From Hymenolepis diminuta (Eukaryota; Platyhelminthes; Cestoda; Cyclophyllidea; Hymenolepididae): a stretch of DNA of 64,000 nucleotides. The first letter of the stretch is position 1; each line of letters starts with the position of its first letter. The DNA is taken from assembly GCA_900708905.1 (NCBI GenBank), contig CAADRB010000003.1:2098810-2162809 (forward strand). Reading direction: 5' to 3'. The position numbers were made by a program, and so were the translations under genes. The notes under the pieces were generated by a model, which was not told where the DNA came from, ran no database searches, and saw only the letters and a list, made by a program, of their open reading frames with translations. Below, piece by piece: positions 49,312 through 61,699 of the stretch.

Positions 49312-49595
49312 TTCCCCCTTGAAACTCGGCACAATACATGTCATAAGTGGCGAATACCTGGCGGAGGCTGTTGATGGTGGTATTGATTGTGGCAGACCTA
49401 TCTGGTACAACCTCAGTCCATTTTGAATACGAATCAATCAGGTTTAAATGGGAGACTCTTTGGACAAGTCTAGCAAGACTGGGATCAATGTGTGACCAGG
49501 GAAATTTATTCTTAATGAATAAATGGGTTCCAGAAGATAAGTGAATGAAGCCTTTTGTTTAGCCTCGCCTGCATTTTGTGCAACCACATTTGATA
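49312..49595 (-). mobile_element. Ty3/gypsy-type integrase remnant
   Basis: On the minus strand one frame reads a Cys-x-x-Cys of the HHCC zinc region (CGCTKC), then a PW-HID segment, then LIDSYSKWTEVVP and SATINTTINSLRQVFATY. The D-Y-SKW-EV motif, and the T-x-x-TI-x-x-LR-x-VFA-x-Y helix after it, are hallmarks of the integrase core of Ty3/gypsy LTR elements. Stops interrupt it and no other pol domain or LTR is attached. It is an inactive fragment ending about 60 bases from the mariner element. Confidence 0.75.
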
Positions 49596-49657
49596 CTATT
49601 CTATTTGAGGGAGAAACAGGTTTAGAAAGACAGATTTTCTCGGGTTCCTTACATTTA

Positions 49658-49684
49658 CAGGGTGCGTAAGGCATTTGAGGACAC
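49658..49684 (+). repeat. Left terminal inverted repeat of the mariner element
   Basis: Twenty-seven bases that match the complement of 50900-50926 with four mismatches, preceded by TA. Confidence 0.85.
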
Positions 49685-50435
49685 CATACGTACTTTTAGA
49701 AAAACAGAAAATGAAACTCTTAATGATTGAAACTTACAATTTCTTGTAACAAAACAAATGACCATAATATTAAACTAGGTTTTATTCCATATATCCTTCT
49801 TTGGCTTCTACCACCCACTCAATTCGAGTCCGAAAGTGACTAAACGCTTTCATTATGTCCTCCATTGCTTACAGCTTTTGCTTTTATCAGAGAGGATACG
49901 GTGTTATGTAAATGCTTGTTAACTTCCTTTTCAACCACGCCCCGCCCCGCCCTACTTCACACGTAATAATGCAAAGGAAAAAGGTCTGGTGAGTTAGGAG
50001 GCAGCCACAAGAAGTTTGGTGTGACATGATGATGAAAATATTCTGCCATCCCTCCAATCCTGGGTTTTGAGAGCTTTATGGGATGGAGGCGTATCTTGTT
50101 AGAAGACATTGGCTACGCTGTCTATCCAAGACAGCTTAATAACAATGTTTTGAAGAGTCTCCACATAGGCATTTGCATTAACTCTAGGGCTCTGTGGATA
50201 AAAATCGAGGAGTCATGATGTGCCTTCACTGCTAACGACACTGAAAACCATCACTGTTGCTGGAAACTCCGTGTGCATAAGAGTTGCAAACTTCAGTGGA
50301 ATTCTCCAGCACATATTCACCTATCATTTCTTGGATTGACTTTCATCCTGGTGGAGGTTTTTCGATCGCAGAAAAACCAAGGACATTCCTCTTCTACTGG
50401 GTGCTTCAGTTTCTTTAAGAGTCGTTTTGCACGCA

Positions 50436-50804
50436 TTAAACGATTCTCTTGAGTTGTTTTTGTTCACATAAACTGACCTGGCCCAAGAACGTGTGGCCTT
50501 GATGAACACCATTCCTTACTGTTTCTTCAGACTTGATCATTGGCACGATGTCGCGTATTGGCTTCCCGCGATTTTCGTCCATCATGCCATTCGCATTTCT
50601 CACAAATTCAGGTGTTCTGAATGCATCATCAGAATGTTGACAATGCTGTTTTCTTTTCCTCATGGCGGCCAATTCATCTTCATTGTTTTCATTTAGCAGC
50701 GCCTCTCTAATTTTGCAAAGGTAGGATGTGGCGACTTTTGGAAATCGCGCAATTTCTAAACTGTTGTGTTTAGCTTTTGTAGACAATATTACACAGAGTG
50801 TCAT
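50436..50804 (-). pseudogene. Transposase N-terminal remnant (mariner)
   Basis: A 122-codon open frame starting at the presumed transposase ATG. It has the DNA-binding-domain pattern IARFPKVATSYLCKIRE, then RTPEFVRN and PIRDIVPM, and then loses frame. The next catalytic block is in another frame at about 50324-50450. It is too short for a full transposase (about 340 residues). Confidence 0.7.
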
Positions 50805-50899
50805 TTCATTCCATTAGTTATAGTATTATCTACCGTGAGACCTTTTGATATAACAATAAATTAATTATTATCCGGTTAGTTTAAATTACAAAGATATAA

Positions 50900-50926
50900 G
50901 TGTCCTCAGATACCTTACACACCTTG
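50900..50926 (-). repeat. Right terminal inverted repeat of the mariner element
   Basis: Mirror of the left end, followed by TA at 50927-50928. Confidence 0.85.
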
Positions 50927-51519
50927 TATTATCCACCAGTGCTGATCACTCCGGGTGGAAAATAAGCTTTGGTTCATCTCGAATGCGAATGAAGTTTTAA
51001 TCTTGGTGGACGATTAATTAGACCTGGAGAGCACTACAATCACTTCATGTTCCTTTAGGCGACATATTTTAAGCAGATGTTGCTTAAAAGAATAATATTT
51101 CCGTAAGCACCATCCTCGAAGATTGCGTTATATGGTGATCAAGCGGACAAGATTTTGGAACTGGTTGCTATTTTCGTTACTGCCCTCAATAATTTTTTTG
51201 TTTTGTTATCAAGTTTATGAGATTTTAAGGCTCTTTCGGAAAGGCTCTTACTTTTGGAAAAAATATTCCTTTTATCCAACAATTTTAATTTATAGCATAA
51301 CATTATATAACATGGAATTTAGGGAAGGGTGGGCTAGGTTTTATCCCTAGAGTGGATTGGAACATAATCTGACCTTTACCTACATAAACAAGAAGGGTTA
51401 TGATAATTTCGTTTATTGCCGTAAAATAGCAGAGCAGATATAAACGAAGCAGACTAAACATCATATATAAGCGGTCGTTTGAATTTCTTAACACCGCGTA
51501 GTTTTCTTCGCAGCAATAA

Positions 51520-51930
51520 AACGAAAATTTTACAATTCTTAATTGTGGAAAGCAAGTGAAAGTGGTTAACAAGAAGTGCAATAAATGATAAAGGGGCAAG
51601 GATCAAGAAGATTATGAGTTCAAAATCAGGGTATCAAAGAGTCTTACTTCATTTCACTTTCGGTTTCGAGTCGCGCACCATTTACTAAATTGGTACTTCA
51701 CGTTTCAACATTAAAATTTCTAGACTCATTTCCCAAATTGTAGCAGTGCTCATCGGTCCTTTTTAATTATAATGATCAGTCTTGTCACTTCCATTTGCAG
51801 TTAAGAATGCAAAATGATCTTACATGATATTCAGCAGCATACATTTTTAACGTAGCAGAGGTGCGATACCTAAAACTTTATATCAGCAGAGTTCAGTAAG
51901 CTGTGTTCACCCGAGCTGAATACTCATACC
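51520..51930 (+). repeat. Interspersed repeat R-B, copy 2
   Basis: Direct-orientation partner of the repeat in NCBP3 intron 5, with the same block order across about 400 bases. Ends were set where similarity fades by eye. Confidence 0.65.
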
Positions 51931-52559
51931 AACTAATGGAACTTGAAATTTCCTTCTTATCATTGATGCGTGAAACTCAGTCCACTGTCGGATTAGTGAC
52001 AGCTTAGTCACGAATAATTGTAGAGGGGTTAATTGTAATGGGCACCCAAAAATTGATAGGAATGACAGGCGATCTGTGCTATACAGCAAAGTTTCGCAGA
52101 CTTGAATCATGTTTGTCGACGTCCTATGGGGCGCCAAGACAAGTAACTTTTTAGAAGAATTTTCCATCGAGATGGACTTGGGTTTTGACGATATTAATAT
52201 TAATTTTTGTTGTAATTATGGTTTTCTTTATCATGAGTTTTAATAAGAAGTAGCTTACAGATTTCTTCGCACTTTTGAATTATTTTTCATAAAAACCAGC
52301 TGATAAATGAACCCACTAGAAATTAAAAAGACAAAGCTCTACAGTATAAATTAGAACCTACATCGCTACTACTTAAAAACAACAAGTCGGTTCTTTAATT
52401 GTTTAAATTAATGTGTTATTAGTATAATCTGGCTGCCCTCTGAGGAACACCACAGCTAAAATTGCTCAGATTCAGTGGGAAGAATGGAAAAGACCTAGAA
52501 CGTAAACTTTTCTTCATTTCATTAAAAGATGACAATGATTTATGCACAGCTTGGATACA

Positions 52560-52790
52560 GAGAATTTATTTGCTAGTAATTAATAAAAGACGAGCATATT
52601 AATTAGCCAGATAAGAGCGCAGGAGAAGAGAAGTCCTGGCTTAGCAGGATCCTCCACCTGGTATTGGATCTTATTCTAAATGAGTTTGAAAATCTCAAGT
52701 CTTCAAAGGATAGATAATGACATCACTACCACACAAGACAGTAGACTAAAGTTAGTTAGGTTCAATCTGAACGAAATTACCCAGAGGAAA
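52560..52790 (+). repeat. Interspersed repeat R-D, copy 2
   Basis: Partner of 41250-41480, with TATTGGATCTTATTCTAAAT-AGTTTGA-like and AGTAGACTAAAGTTAG blocks in the same order. Confidence 0.5.
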
Positions 52791-53129
52791 ATGGTCGAAA
52801 CAGTAAGATTTGCACCGGAAGTTGCTTTGAAATGATATTTGATGGGAGAGTAGAATGGAGAGGACAAAATGCAGAAAGAAGAGAAGTAGGATAAGTTTAT
52901 TACATGCGTCTAATCTAGTGGGAAGAAATACAGAAGGGAGGGGAGGAGGGGTTTGTGAGCAGATATAAAGTCAAATAACTGACGAGTGATTTAGGCAGTC
53001 ATGGAATGATATGATAGTGATTTTCTCGAAATTTCAGTAATTTCAGTAATAAATGGGGAAAAAATAGATAGGTCACCGAATGAGTGGAAGTAAGATTATT
53101 CAACTACACAACCATTAATAATTTTCACT

Positions 53130-53470
53130 GTGCAGTGAAGTCCAGTCTTGTACTATGAGTTCATCATTTAATAGAAGTCCTGAAATGACTAAAATCCATC
53201 GTCCCAGGCCACTAAATTGCCAGCTCCATTATACCCCAAAGCCAGAAGACCTAAGAGGACTCGAAAATATCTGTTCAATTAAGGTATAAAGGGCTGTGTT
53301 TTAGGGCTATTTTACGTACTCTTAGCTAACAAATAAAAAATGGGATATAACCTCTTTCCTAAATGCAAGACAGGATACAACATTCTTATCAATTCAAGAG
53401 ACCGCCGCAAATATGACAAGTGACACTTTATGTATGAGTAGCTTGAACTGCGATCGGTATCTCACAGTCA
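53130..53470 (+). repeat. Interspersed repeat R-C, copy 2
   Basis: Direct-orientation partner of 48590-48850; it lies 350 bases after R-D copy 2, so R-C and R-D may be parts of one longer element. Confidence 0.6.
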
Positions 53471-56400
53471 TCGTGATCCTTAAGATTTAAGATAAAAGGG
53501 AGCATTCTGGTTGCGTCCTGATGTTCCAACGGTCATATTTCAGGACTTAACATCTGTGATTTCATGCTCGTGAAGTTGATTAAATTGACTTATTGTTTAT
53601 GTCATCTCCATTTATTTGTCTTTTCTCTTAGCCAAAGTGGCAAGTTATTACTAGGTAAAAAGATTTCATCATGGAATACTTAACTTTTCAGAAACGATAA
53701 ACTATCTTTAGTATGCCAGAACGAAGATAGAAATGGGATAGAATTGAATCTCTTCTATTACTGTGCTATACATGTACCAGAAATAATTATCGGGTCAGGA
53801 GTCATTTAAATCATTCGGAATATGACCAGAATAAACAACATACATACAGAATAAGCAGTTAATTAACCTTACAGATAAATAATAATGAACTTCAAAGAAT
53901 ATTCAAGAATTTATAATAGAGGCGGACTCATCAATGGTGCAAATGCCACACCAAACAACAAAATTTGTGGTTATCATTAAAAATTATTTTTATAAACTAA
54001 TTAGCCTCCAAACAGACCAAAAATCCCAGAACTCACTGATAACACATAAGTACCTTAAAGATAGGCTTTACTCCAAAATTAGGTATGGTAACGATCCTCC
54101 ACTTTAGCACATTTTGACAAATATTCAAACTTTAAGAATAATTAACGGTAAATTTTTAGCATAAATTTTCCTGTATAAAATCTACTCCTTTTTTACCCAA
54201 CAGTAACACTTTGCGCTGGTAGTACAGTGGTTAACACATTAGTTAACGTAACAGTGTGAAGTCAGATATAACGGGTCCAATGACCATCGATGCTTACCCA
54301 GTGTGCAGAATGGGCAACCGCACTGGTTAAGTTTGGCTGATAAGGGGGCTGGCGGAATTCGACTTTATCACCAGGCAAGCTAAATGATGTCACCTCCTAA
54401 TCTAAAATGAGCGTTGGAAAATTTTTTCCTAAATAGGCATGGAAAATTATGATTTAATCTATAATTATTAAAAAGTGATCATAGAAATAGTTCAAGACAA
54501 GTGATATCATGAAAGAGCAAGCAGAAAAGTTCACATCTCCTCTATTCTGCACAATTTTATCCAGAGTAAGTAAAAACCTTTTACAAAAGTTTAAAACTGT
54601 AGTAATTTGCTGATATTTTTCCAATGTTTATTTTACATTGAATTCATTTAATCAATAACAGTTCGTGTTACAAATACAATTTGGGCATAAAGATGTTTAT
54701 CTTTTAATGTTACTAGGATAGTAAAATATGAAAATTTGTTTCTTTAAAAGAAAGACATCTCTCCGGAACTCGGGTTGCTGTCTGTGCCTCTTTGCGCTTA
54801 ATATTTTCAGGGTAATTAAGGAGTTCATTTCTGTTAGAGATAAGTTTTCAAGAGATAGGAGGATAATTGCGCGGGTTTTCATTAACGGAGATTTGAACCC
54901 TTTGTACTTTTATTGTCTTTTATTTCACAATCCAACTCTAATTTGTTTGATGTCAGAAGAAAAGTAACATGAGAAATTGATCATTTTTAAATAATAGAAG
55001 ATTGTGTCACTCCCATCTTCATTTCTGCTTAACATCTTGCTATTGTAAGTTGGAATCTACTCCAATGAAACCGGTTGAGACGTTTTAACTTAATGGATCT
55101 AACTGAGCAGTGTTCACTTAAGGTAATATAGTCGGTTTTTGTCCCCATTTGTTGCTACCTTAGGTATTAACTACTTAAAGTCGTAACTCACATTGATTTA
55201 GTACAAGGTAAATAAAAAAATTGACATCTGTTCTAACCTACTCTTTTTCCCTCTCAGATATATGTGGATAGTTGTAGTAGGAAGATTTTGCTGTCCTTCA
55301 CAAAATAATAAATTATTTTTTTCCATCTTGAGTGTGGTATCTACATATAGACATGAAGCAATAACAGCTGAAATACAATCGCTTTCTATTGATCACATTT
55401 TGACCAATTATTACGTACCACCCAGCCAATTTTCCGATTGTGTCATTTATTTATAGAATGTAAACAACTGGAAATCAACATCGAATGAGTATTCGCACTT
55501 ATTGTAAACAAACGACATTCCGTCAGTATTCGGTATTTCGATTTCATAGCCCCTCTAAAACAGCGAATATATGATAATCAAATCTTGCATTCCTTGGACT
55601 TGCTTGATTTCAATTGTGAATGATCATCACATTTCAGCCTAAAAATACTGACTATATACAGAAACAAATGAAATTTCATAGTCCACACTGTATTCAAAGG
55701 AAAAAGCGATATGAACTGTATTTTAAGCAACGATTTCCCGTCATTAGGGAAGTATATTTACTCCGATATGAACTAACTGACTACCTCGTTTGCCAATAAT
55801 TACATTGCTAGGTAGGAGTGAGGAAATACAGTAATAAATAATTTGATGTACGGGAGATGGCACCCGTGAACATCATTCAAGTGCTTCAAAAATATTCGAA
55901 TTGGCTTTCTTTTAACAGATATAATTTAGTAGCACTCTCAAAATAGATCCCCAGACACATTTTGCAATATCAGCCAATTTTGAATATGATGTCTGGAGTT
56001 TTTTGTTTGAAAAATCATAAACTGTGAAAGAAGCTTATACTTGGGCAGCGCTCTCAAGTGCAGCTAGGTAATGCAATTACGTGGAAAGCCTTAGTTGAAA
56101 GGTGGGAAGCATATTTTCTTCCATCAATTGCAAAACGTTCTCGAAAACGAGCTAAAGATAATCTCCTTAAAGTAGTTTTCAAAGTTTATCAAGTTTGAAA
56201 GATCATTTGATGTGTGCACATTATAAGATTTACAGTAAAATCATGCCACTACCTGCTCACGAGGTTAGTGAGGGCGCTCGATGTAGAAAATTTGCAATTA
56301 AGTATTTCATCATGTTTTAGAGAGTGTAGGACAGCACAATTTGCTTTTTTTATAATATTGAAGAGCAGCAACTAAGAGAAGATAAATAATGAAATGCAAT

Positions 56401-59400
56401 GTCATTTGGTGTTGTAGTCTGTTGAAGAGAAGCAAATGTCGCAATATTTACTTCAAAGACGGTTTAAGCTAACGGATCCTATAAAACAAGATTTTCGAAG
56501 TGAACTTATGGAGATAATGAAGGAGAACCTACTCTTTATTCAGCATAATTTGTTATAACTGAAATTTAGATGTGATATATTAATAGCAATATTCTGAATG
56601 CCAAACTTAGAATAGGAGTCAAATAGGAGTAAGAAGTGTGCATCGATTTTGGGGCCTTTTGATTTAACTCATTTTTTCCATTTTCTTAATTCCATTCTAC
56701 TTATGATATATCACCCATCCTTTAAGCTATGCACCGATCCCTCCATTATTAAATTATTTCTTAGTGAACATCACTCTACTTTACTGGCAATAAGAAGGGC
56801 ACCTTCTCTTTGTTTTCGTCAAATATAAACTTTTTCGGCTCCGTCCCCATCCTTTCCTATTTGGTGGTAGCAAAGCTTGTAAAACTTGGGAGGATAATAG
56901 CTTAGCAAGTTTTGTTCGTAATGCATTGGTACCTCCTAAGCTGTGATCATTTCTAAATAGATATAAAACTGCACCAAGAATTGCATAGACCAGCAACCAC
57001 AGGGTGTTCGCGAGTATTCACGATTTATTAAACAGAGTATAGGGATAGAGAAATTAGATATTGGAAAGCTCGCAAAGAGGAACTAATTGGCCAACAGGAA
57101 TAGTTACTATCATGATTTGTACTGGTATCCGGGTGTCAGTGTTAAACTACATGATAGGCCCCTTCTGGACCAAGCAAACTTGAGTATGATTGATTCTCGC
57201 CCCCTCCCTCCCCACGTCGTAAAATTCGTCTAATCTTCCATCTAATCAGCTGTGCTTGGCACAATATATTCCTCTATGCTCGAGACCAAATGTGTTCACT
57301 TTGAGGCCTTCTCGGGCTTTGCACATAGTACTCAATCCGTCACATATGATTTTTGCCTTACATGTCGAGTCCTAACTGTATACTAACCCATTTATCTCCT
57401 ATAATTACGGTATTTTGATTGATAGCTGAGAGTAATAATTAAAAGTATTTTGCACAGTGAGAAAATAATGGGAAAAATAAGTCAATTTTGCAATGTGTGA
57501 CAAAGATATCGTCGTTATCCATGGTAACTCAAAACGTGCATTTGCAATGTTAAATCATGGCAAGCACCTAAAAAGAAGGGAGAAATAATTGAAAAAGTTT
57601 TGCTGGGTGCTGAGAAGAGCAGGAAACACAGATATTTCGAGTTTTTTTCTCGCCTTTTGTTTCTGTTTTCGGTATATGTTAATGTAAGGATACGACGATC
57701 TGAAATGATTTCGCAACCATTCCAGTTAACATATGTTTTAAGGTAACTATTAACAGAGCCTCTAATTTGGTGGATCATTAGTGGACTAGTGTTGATCGAT
57801 TCACCAATATCTTCACACTTCAGATTTTATTTACTTATAGTCAAATATTCCAACATGCATTTCAGCATAAGTGCGTAGATACCGTAATATTTGCTAACGA
57901 AAAACTGATTAGATAATCAACCTTCAGTAATCTGCTTTAATCGGTCAAGACTGACTATAGTCAAGAAGACGGAGCGTTAATAATAACCGGGTTTTGATCA
58001 CCCGCTATGTTGACAGCAGTTTCGCCGTTCTATTTATACTAGTTTTAGAGGCTAATGATGTCATTATTTGCAAAAGCTAGAATATGACAGGGCATATGTC
58101 GGTTAGGCAAGTTCAGAAATACAACAAACTACAATGCTTACATGAATGCAATTTTGAGATCTTATTCTACGCGAAACTTTATCAGGAGTCATGAGAAAAT
58201 ATACTTCGCTGTGGATTTCCGCATTTTATTCTCATTTATTCATGATCGACTTCTCATAATCGAATACGAAGATATCAATCAGTCGTTCGCAATCCTCGAA
58301 AACTATCTCTGGTTTTCATTTGGGAACACCATTAAGTAAGCACGAGTGACAAGACTTTTGTAAATTCCTTAAACTTATTGTTATCAAATAAAATTCGAAT
58401 GCATCTATGAGCTCGGCATGACTTATTCCTTTAGTATGTGAGTGATTGTTTGTATAAATTGGGTTTCATTATAACAAATAGCTTTTTTACGTTAAACAAT
58501 GATTATGATTTTTGCTTCACTAATACAAGGCATCTTAATCGGATATTTTTAGGCGTGGCATCAAGTTTTACATTGACAAATAACTCCCGGCGATAAACGA
58601 AATCCGATGTCATTTCTATAATGGAGTCTCGAGTGGCATAGGCGACTGCGAACGAATGTTTATGACCAAATCGGATTTCCGATAGAGCTTCATGTTATTT
58701 AGTTCTTCCCCTACTTTTCGTTCATAAAATAGCAACAAATAACTTCTTTGTATGACTTTTAAATTAGAGTGTTTCTTCTAGAGCTTCGAGTTATCGCAGG
58801 TGTTCTTCTTTGGTTGTCTATTTAAGTAAATTTGCCAAATAAAGAGCTGGTATTAAAAGCAAAATTATCGACAAGTCTGCAAACGAACCCGCAGGATTGA
58901 CAGGCTTTCATATCTTGACAAAGACAATATTAAAATTTTTAAAAATTTATAAGAGATAAAAATAGATGTTTGAGAAAATATCTTATATGATTTGAAGCAG
59001 TATACGTTCAACAAAAGAATATGAATAATATAAGAAGTGAAATTAATACAAGATCATTATTATTAAAGTTTATCAAATAAATTTTAAATCAAATTTACCG
59101 CGAATATACAATCAGATGAAAAGAAGTTTGAAATTTGGAAACCTTGATCATAACAAAAAAAGATATCCATTGAGATCGATTGGCATTTGTTTGTCCTAAA
59201 GATCTTTGTTTCTATTCAGGATTTCTATCATTTTCGGAGTTACATATTCTCAATCCAACCTATTTCTGTTTATTTTGAGTTCTGCGAATAAGCTTACTCT
59301 ATGTAATTTAAAATGACTTAACTCTAGAAAATTCTCAAGCATATTAAGGAAAGTGTTAGTAACAGAATTAAACACCGCTGTTGGTCATCCACATCAGTAG

Positions 59401-60700
59401 ATGTGAAATGGCCTCATTATCTGACTTGACGTTGACCAATGCACCACAAGGTGTTGCCCATTTCACCGAGGTAAAACCACATTCAAAATGAGATATAACC
59501 AGGGATCGATTTAACCAGAACCTAAATTAGGGCATTACTTCAAAGGTAAAAATTAGCACTTAACTTAACAATGAACAAAGAACGGTGAAAGGCAACGTTG
59601 TCAATTGTGAGGGATAATAGCCGAAAAAAAGCAGAGCACTATTGTAGATGCCACTATTCCACAAAAAATACTATCAGAGGCAACTTCAAGAGCCCAGCTT
59701 GCGAATGAGAAAGACAACGAATGTTAAACTGACTTGCGTCAGAATGTTATTCCAATTATGATATTAATGCCAGAATATCTCCGAAGGATTTTTGAGGCAT
59801 TGCAAATTGTGAATGGAAGCAACATTCCCGGAAGCATTAAAGTAGTAAAAATCCCAAAAGTTTCTACTCCCTTCAGTATGAAAATCCAAAAGATATGCTT
59901 CCACTTATCTGAACACTAGGAGTACTAGCTTTGTAAATAAACGGACGATTATTATTTAGTTCATATATAAATATTAGGGTCTCGCCCACTCGCCCAATAT
60001 GATAAGAAATAATACCCCATTGAGAGACAAAGTTCGAACCCATCCGTTAAAAACTAAGTAAAACCATTTATCGACTGAAGATACGAGTCAGACGACTATT
60101 ACTACCAGACAGACGTTGGTCAAGTCGTAAACATGGGGAGATAACGGTGTACATATTTACTGACCGGACTGACATCGACGAGTAAGTGTTCAACGAATAC
60201 CTATTCCCCAATCTTTAAAGACAAACGTGGAATAGTTTTTATTACCTCTAAGTTTTTAGCAACAAGGGTGGCTTTACGTTTCCAATATGTTTGTGTCCAG
60301 CCCATATACCATTTCAAAATTCATTTTATGCTTTCCTACAACTGATGAACCTAATTAGCCACGTCTTTTAATTTCTTAAGGCTCACAATTGTCCGAGCTC
60401 TTCCGAAGGAAAGATAACCAATGACAGGAAGGCGTTAACAAGACTTAACACGGATTGATTGAAGACATCCTGGAGCCACTTTACGTTCCGTTTTTTAACA
60501 AAAAAAATAACCAGTGCCGCACATCACCGATGAGCACCAACTCCATGACCTCTAACCTGACAGACGTGCACTTTAACCACAGCTCAACTAGTCTGCATGA
60601 CAGAGAAAAATGTGCTCATCAAGCCACTTCTATGAACTATTTCAATTGATCACTAAACCACCAATGGATTTCAAACCTGTGATGTCTAATATTACAAAAC
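53471..60700. other. Intergenic region
   Basis: Except for the SINE-like element at 54.2 kb, I see no gene, RNA gene or recognisable transposon. Open frames here are short and lack splice or start support. A tRNA-like GGGTTCGAAC (minus strand, near 60035) may mark another SINE remnant. Confidence 0.5.
54207..54400 (+). repeat. tRNA-derived SINE-like element
   Basis: TAGTACAGTGG (54220-54230) is a full match to the pol III A-box consensus, and GGTCCAATGAC (54274-54284) is a weaker B box at the right distance. The body continues about 110 bases to a T-rich end near 54430. No tRNA cloverleaf can be drawn. Confidence 0.5.
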
Positions 60701-60879
60701 ACACAGCCAATCAATGCACAAATAACTGCTATAAACTAAATGTTGTGCCAATGACTATCTTAGCAGGAGGAAAACTAAAGAATACGCAGTCAAAAAAACG
60801 ACGAAACTTCAGTTTATACTGGAAGTCAATGATTCTTTGCTCGACCAAAAAGCGGATGCATATTAGAGGTGAGGCGAAA

Positions 60880-61620
60880 CGGGAAGAGTTGAGGGGAGAC
60901 AAATAGAAGTGGAGATGTGTGAGTAGAAAGAGCACCGAGAGATAGAAAGACGCCAACCCAACCAACAACAGTGTTAGGTTAAGAGTGAGAGAGTGGACAT
61001 GCGTTGACGACGTATTATATATGATGAAGGAAGGAGAAAGTACACTCGAAGCCATTTTGGAAGACAAGGGAGTGTAAATTTGAGGGTGGGGGTAGAAATA
61101 CATCGCGCGTAAAAAAAACTAGGACAGGGGTCGGAGAGGATTGGGTAGGGTAAGAGAGTAAAATCAAATCTAAAACATATGGATTAAATAAAGAGGAGGC
61201 GAGATAGCGTTAATCAGAGAGAAGAGAGAAAAAAGAGAAATCATGCAGCCGCAGTCTTATTTACACAACGTACATAGAGGGGGGACGTGAGTCTTTTGTT
61301 TCAATAGACGGGGTTGATAGAACTGAAAGCGCATTCATTGCCTGTGACACACACAAACATACACAGAGCGAAAGAAGACAGAGAGAAGGCGGGGAGGACG
61401 AAATTTGCATAACCAATCAAAATAATGGGTGGCGTGGTAGTAGTATCGTATCATCCTACAACTTCTTCGTTCTATTTCTCTTCTGCAAACAGAAAAAAGA
61501 GACGGGAAGAGTGGGTGAGTGTAAGAGGAATAGTGAGAGCGCGCAGTGACATACAGGGATGGATTAGAGAATGGCACAACGCCATATGGAACGCCGAGAT
61601 CGATTGCTGTTGATTTTTTG
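60880..61620. other. Purine-rich tract, possible promoter/5' UTR region
   Basis: The plus strand is strongly A/G-biased, with GAGA-type runs, several CpG-containing words (CGCGCG, GCGCGC) and one GCCATTTTGG word near 61052 like a YY1 initiator site. The long minus-strand frames here are shadows of this bias. No exon could be attached. Confidence 0.35.
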
Positions 61621-61699
61621 GACATCTTGACGAGGAGCATTGGTGGCGACCTGAAACAACACGGCGAAGTCATTTTAAGAAGTTAAGTACCTTAAGACA

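Larger units (their letters stand above)
49658..50926 (-). mobile_element. Degenerate Tc1/mariner-type transposon with TIRs and TA duplication
   Basis: The ends read inward as CAGGGTGCGTAAGGC-TTTGAGGACAC (left, from 49658) and CAAGGTGTGTAAGGT-TCTGAGGACAC (right, complement from 50926), an inverted repeat of about 27 bases with four mismatches. A TA dinucleotide flanks both sides (49656-49657, 50927-50928), as expected for this superfamily. The 1,269-bp interior carries a minus-strand transposase remnant: ATG at 50804, an N-terminal helix-turn-helix stretch, TPEFVRN and IRDI segments, a WFFCDRK block equivalent to the second catalytic region, and a late LLWLPPNSPDL-like block near 49980-50040. 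Stops and shifts break it, so it is non-autonomous now. Confidence 0.88.

Noticed and set aside
56781..56996. RNase H-like fragment (minus strand)
   Set aside because: A short LGAVLYLF string alone is not enough; no flanking reverse transcriptase could be read.
59980..60220. Third copy of the LTR-like repeat
   Set aside because: Only one short block (GGACTGAC-TC) matches; the rest does not align.
61335..61673. 112-codon minus-strand frame
   Set aside because: It is a by-product of the purine-rich plus strand and has no domain, splice or start support.
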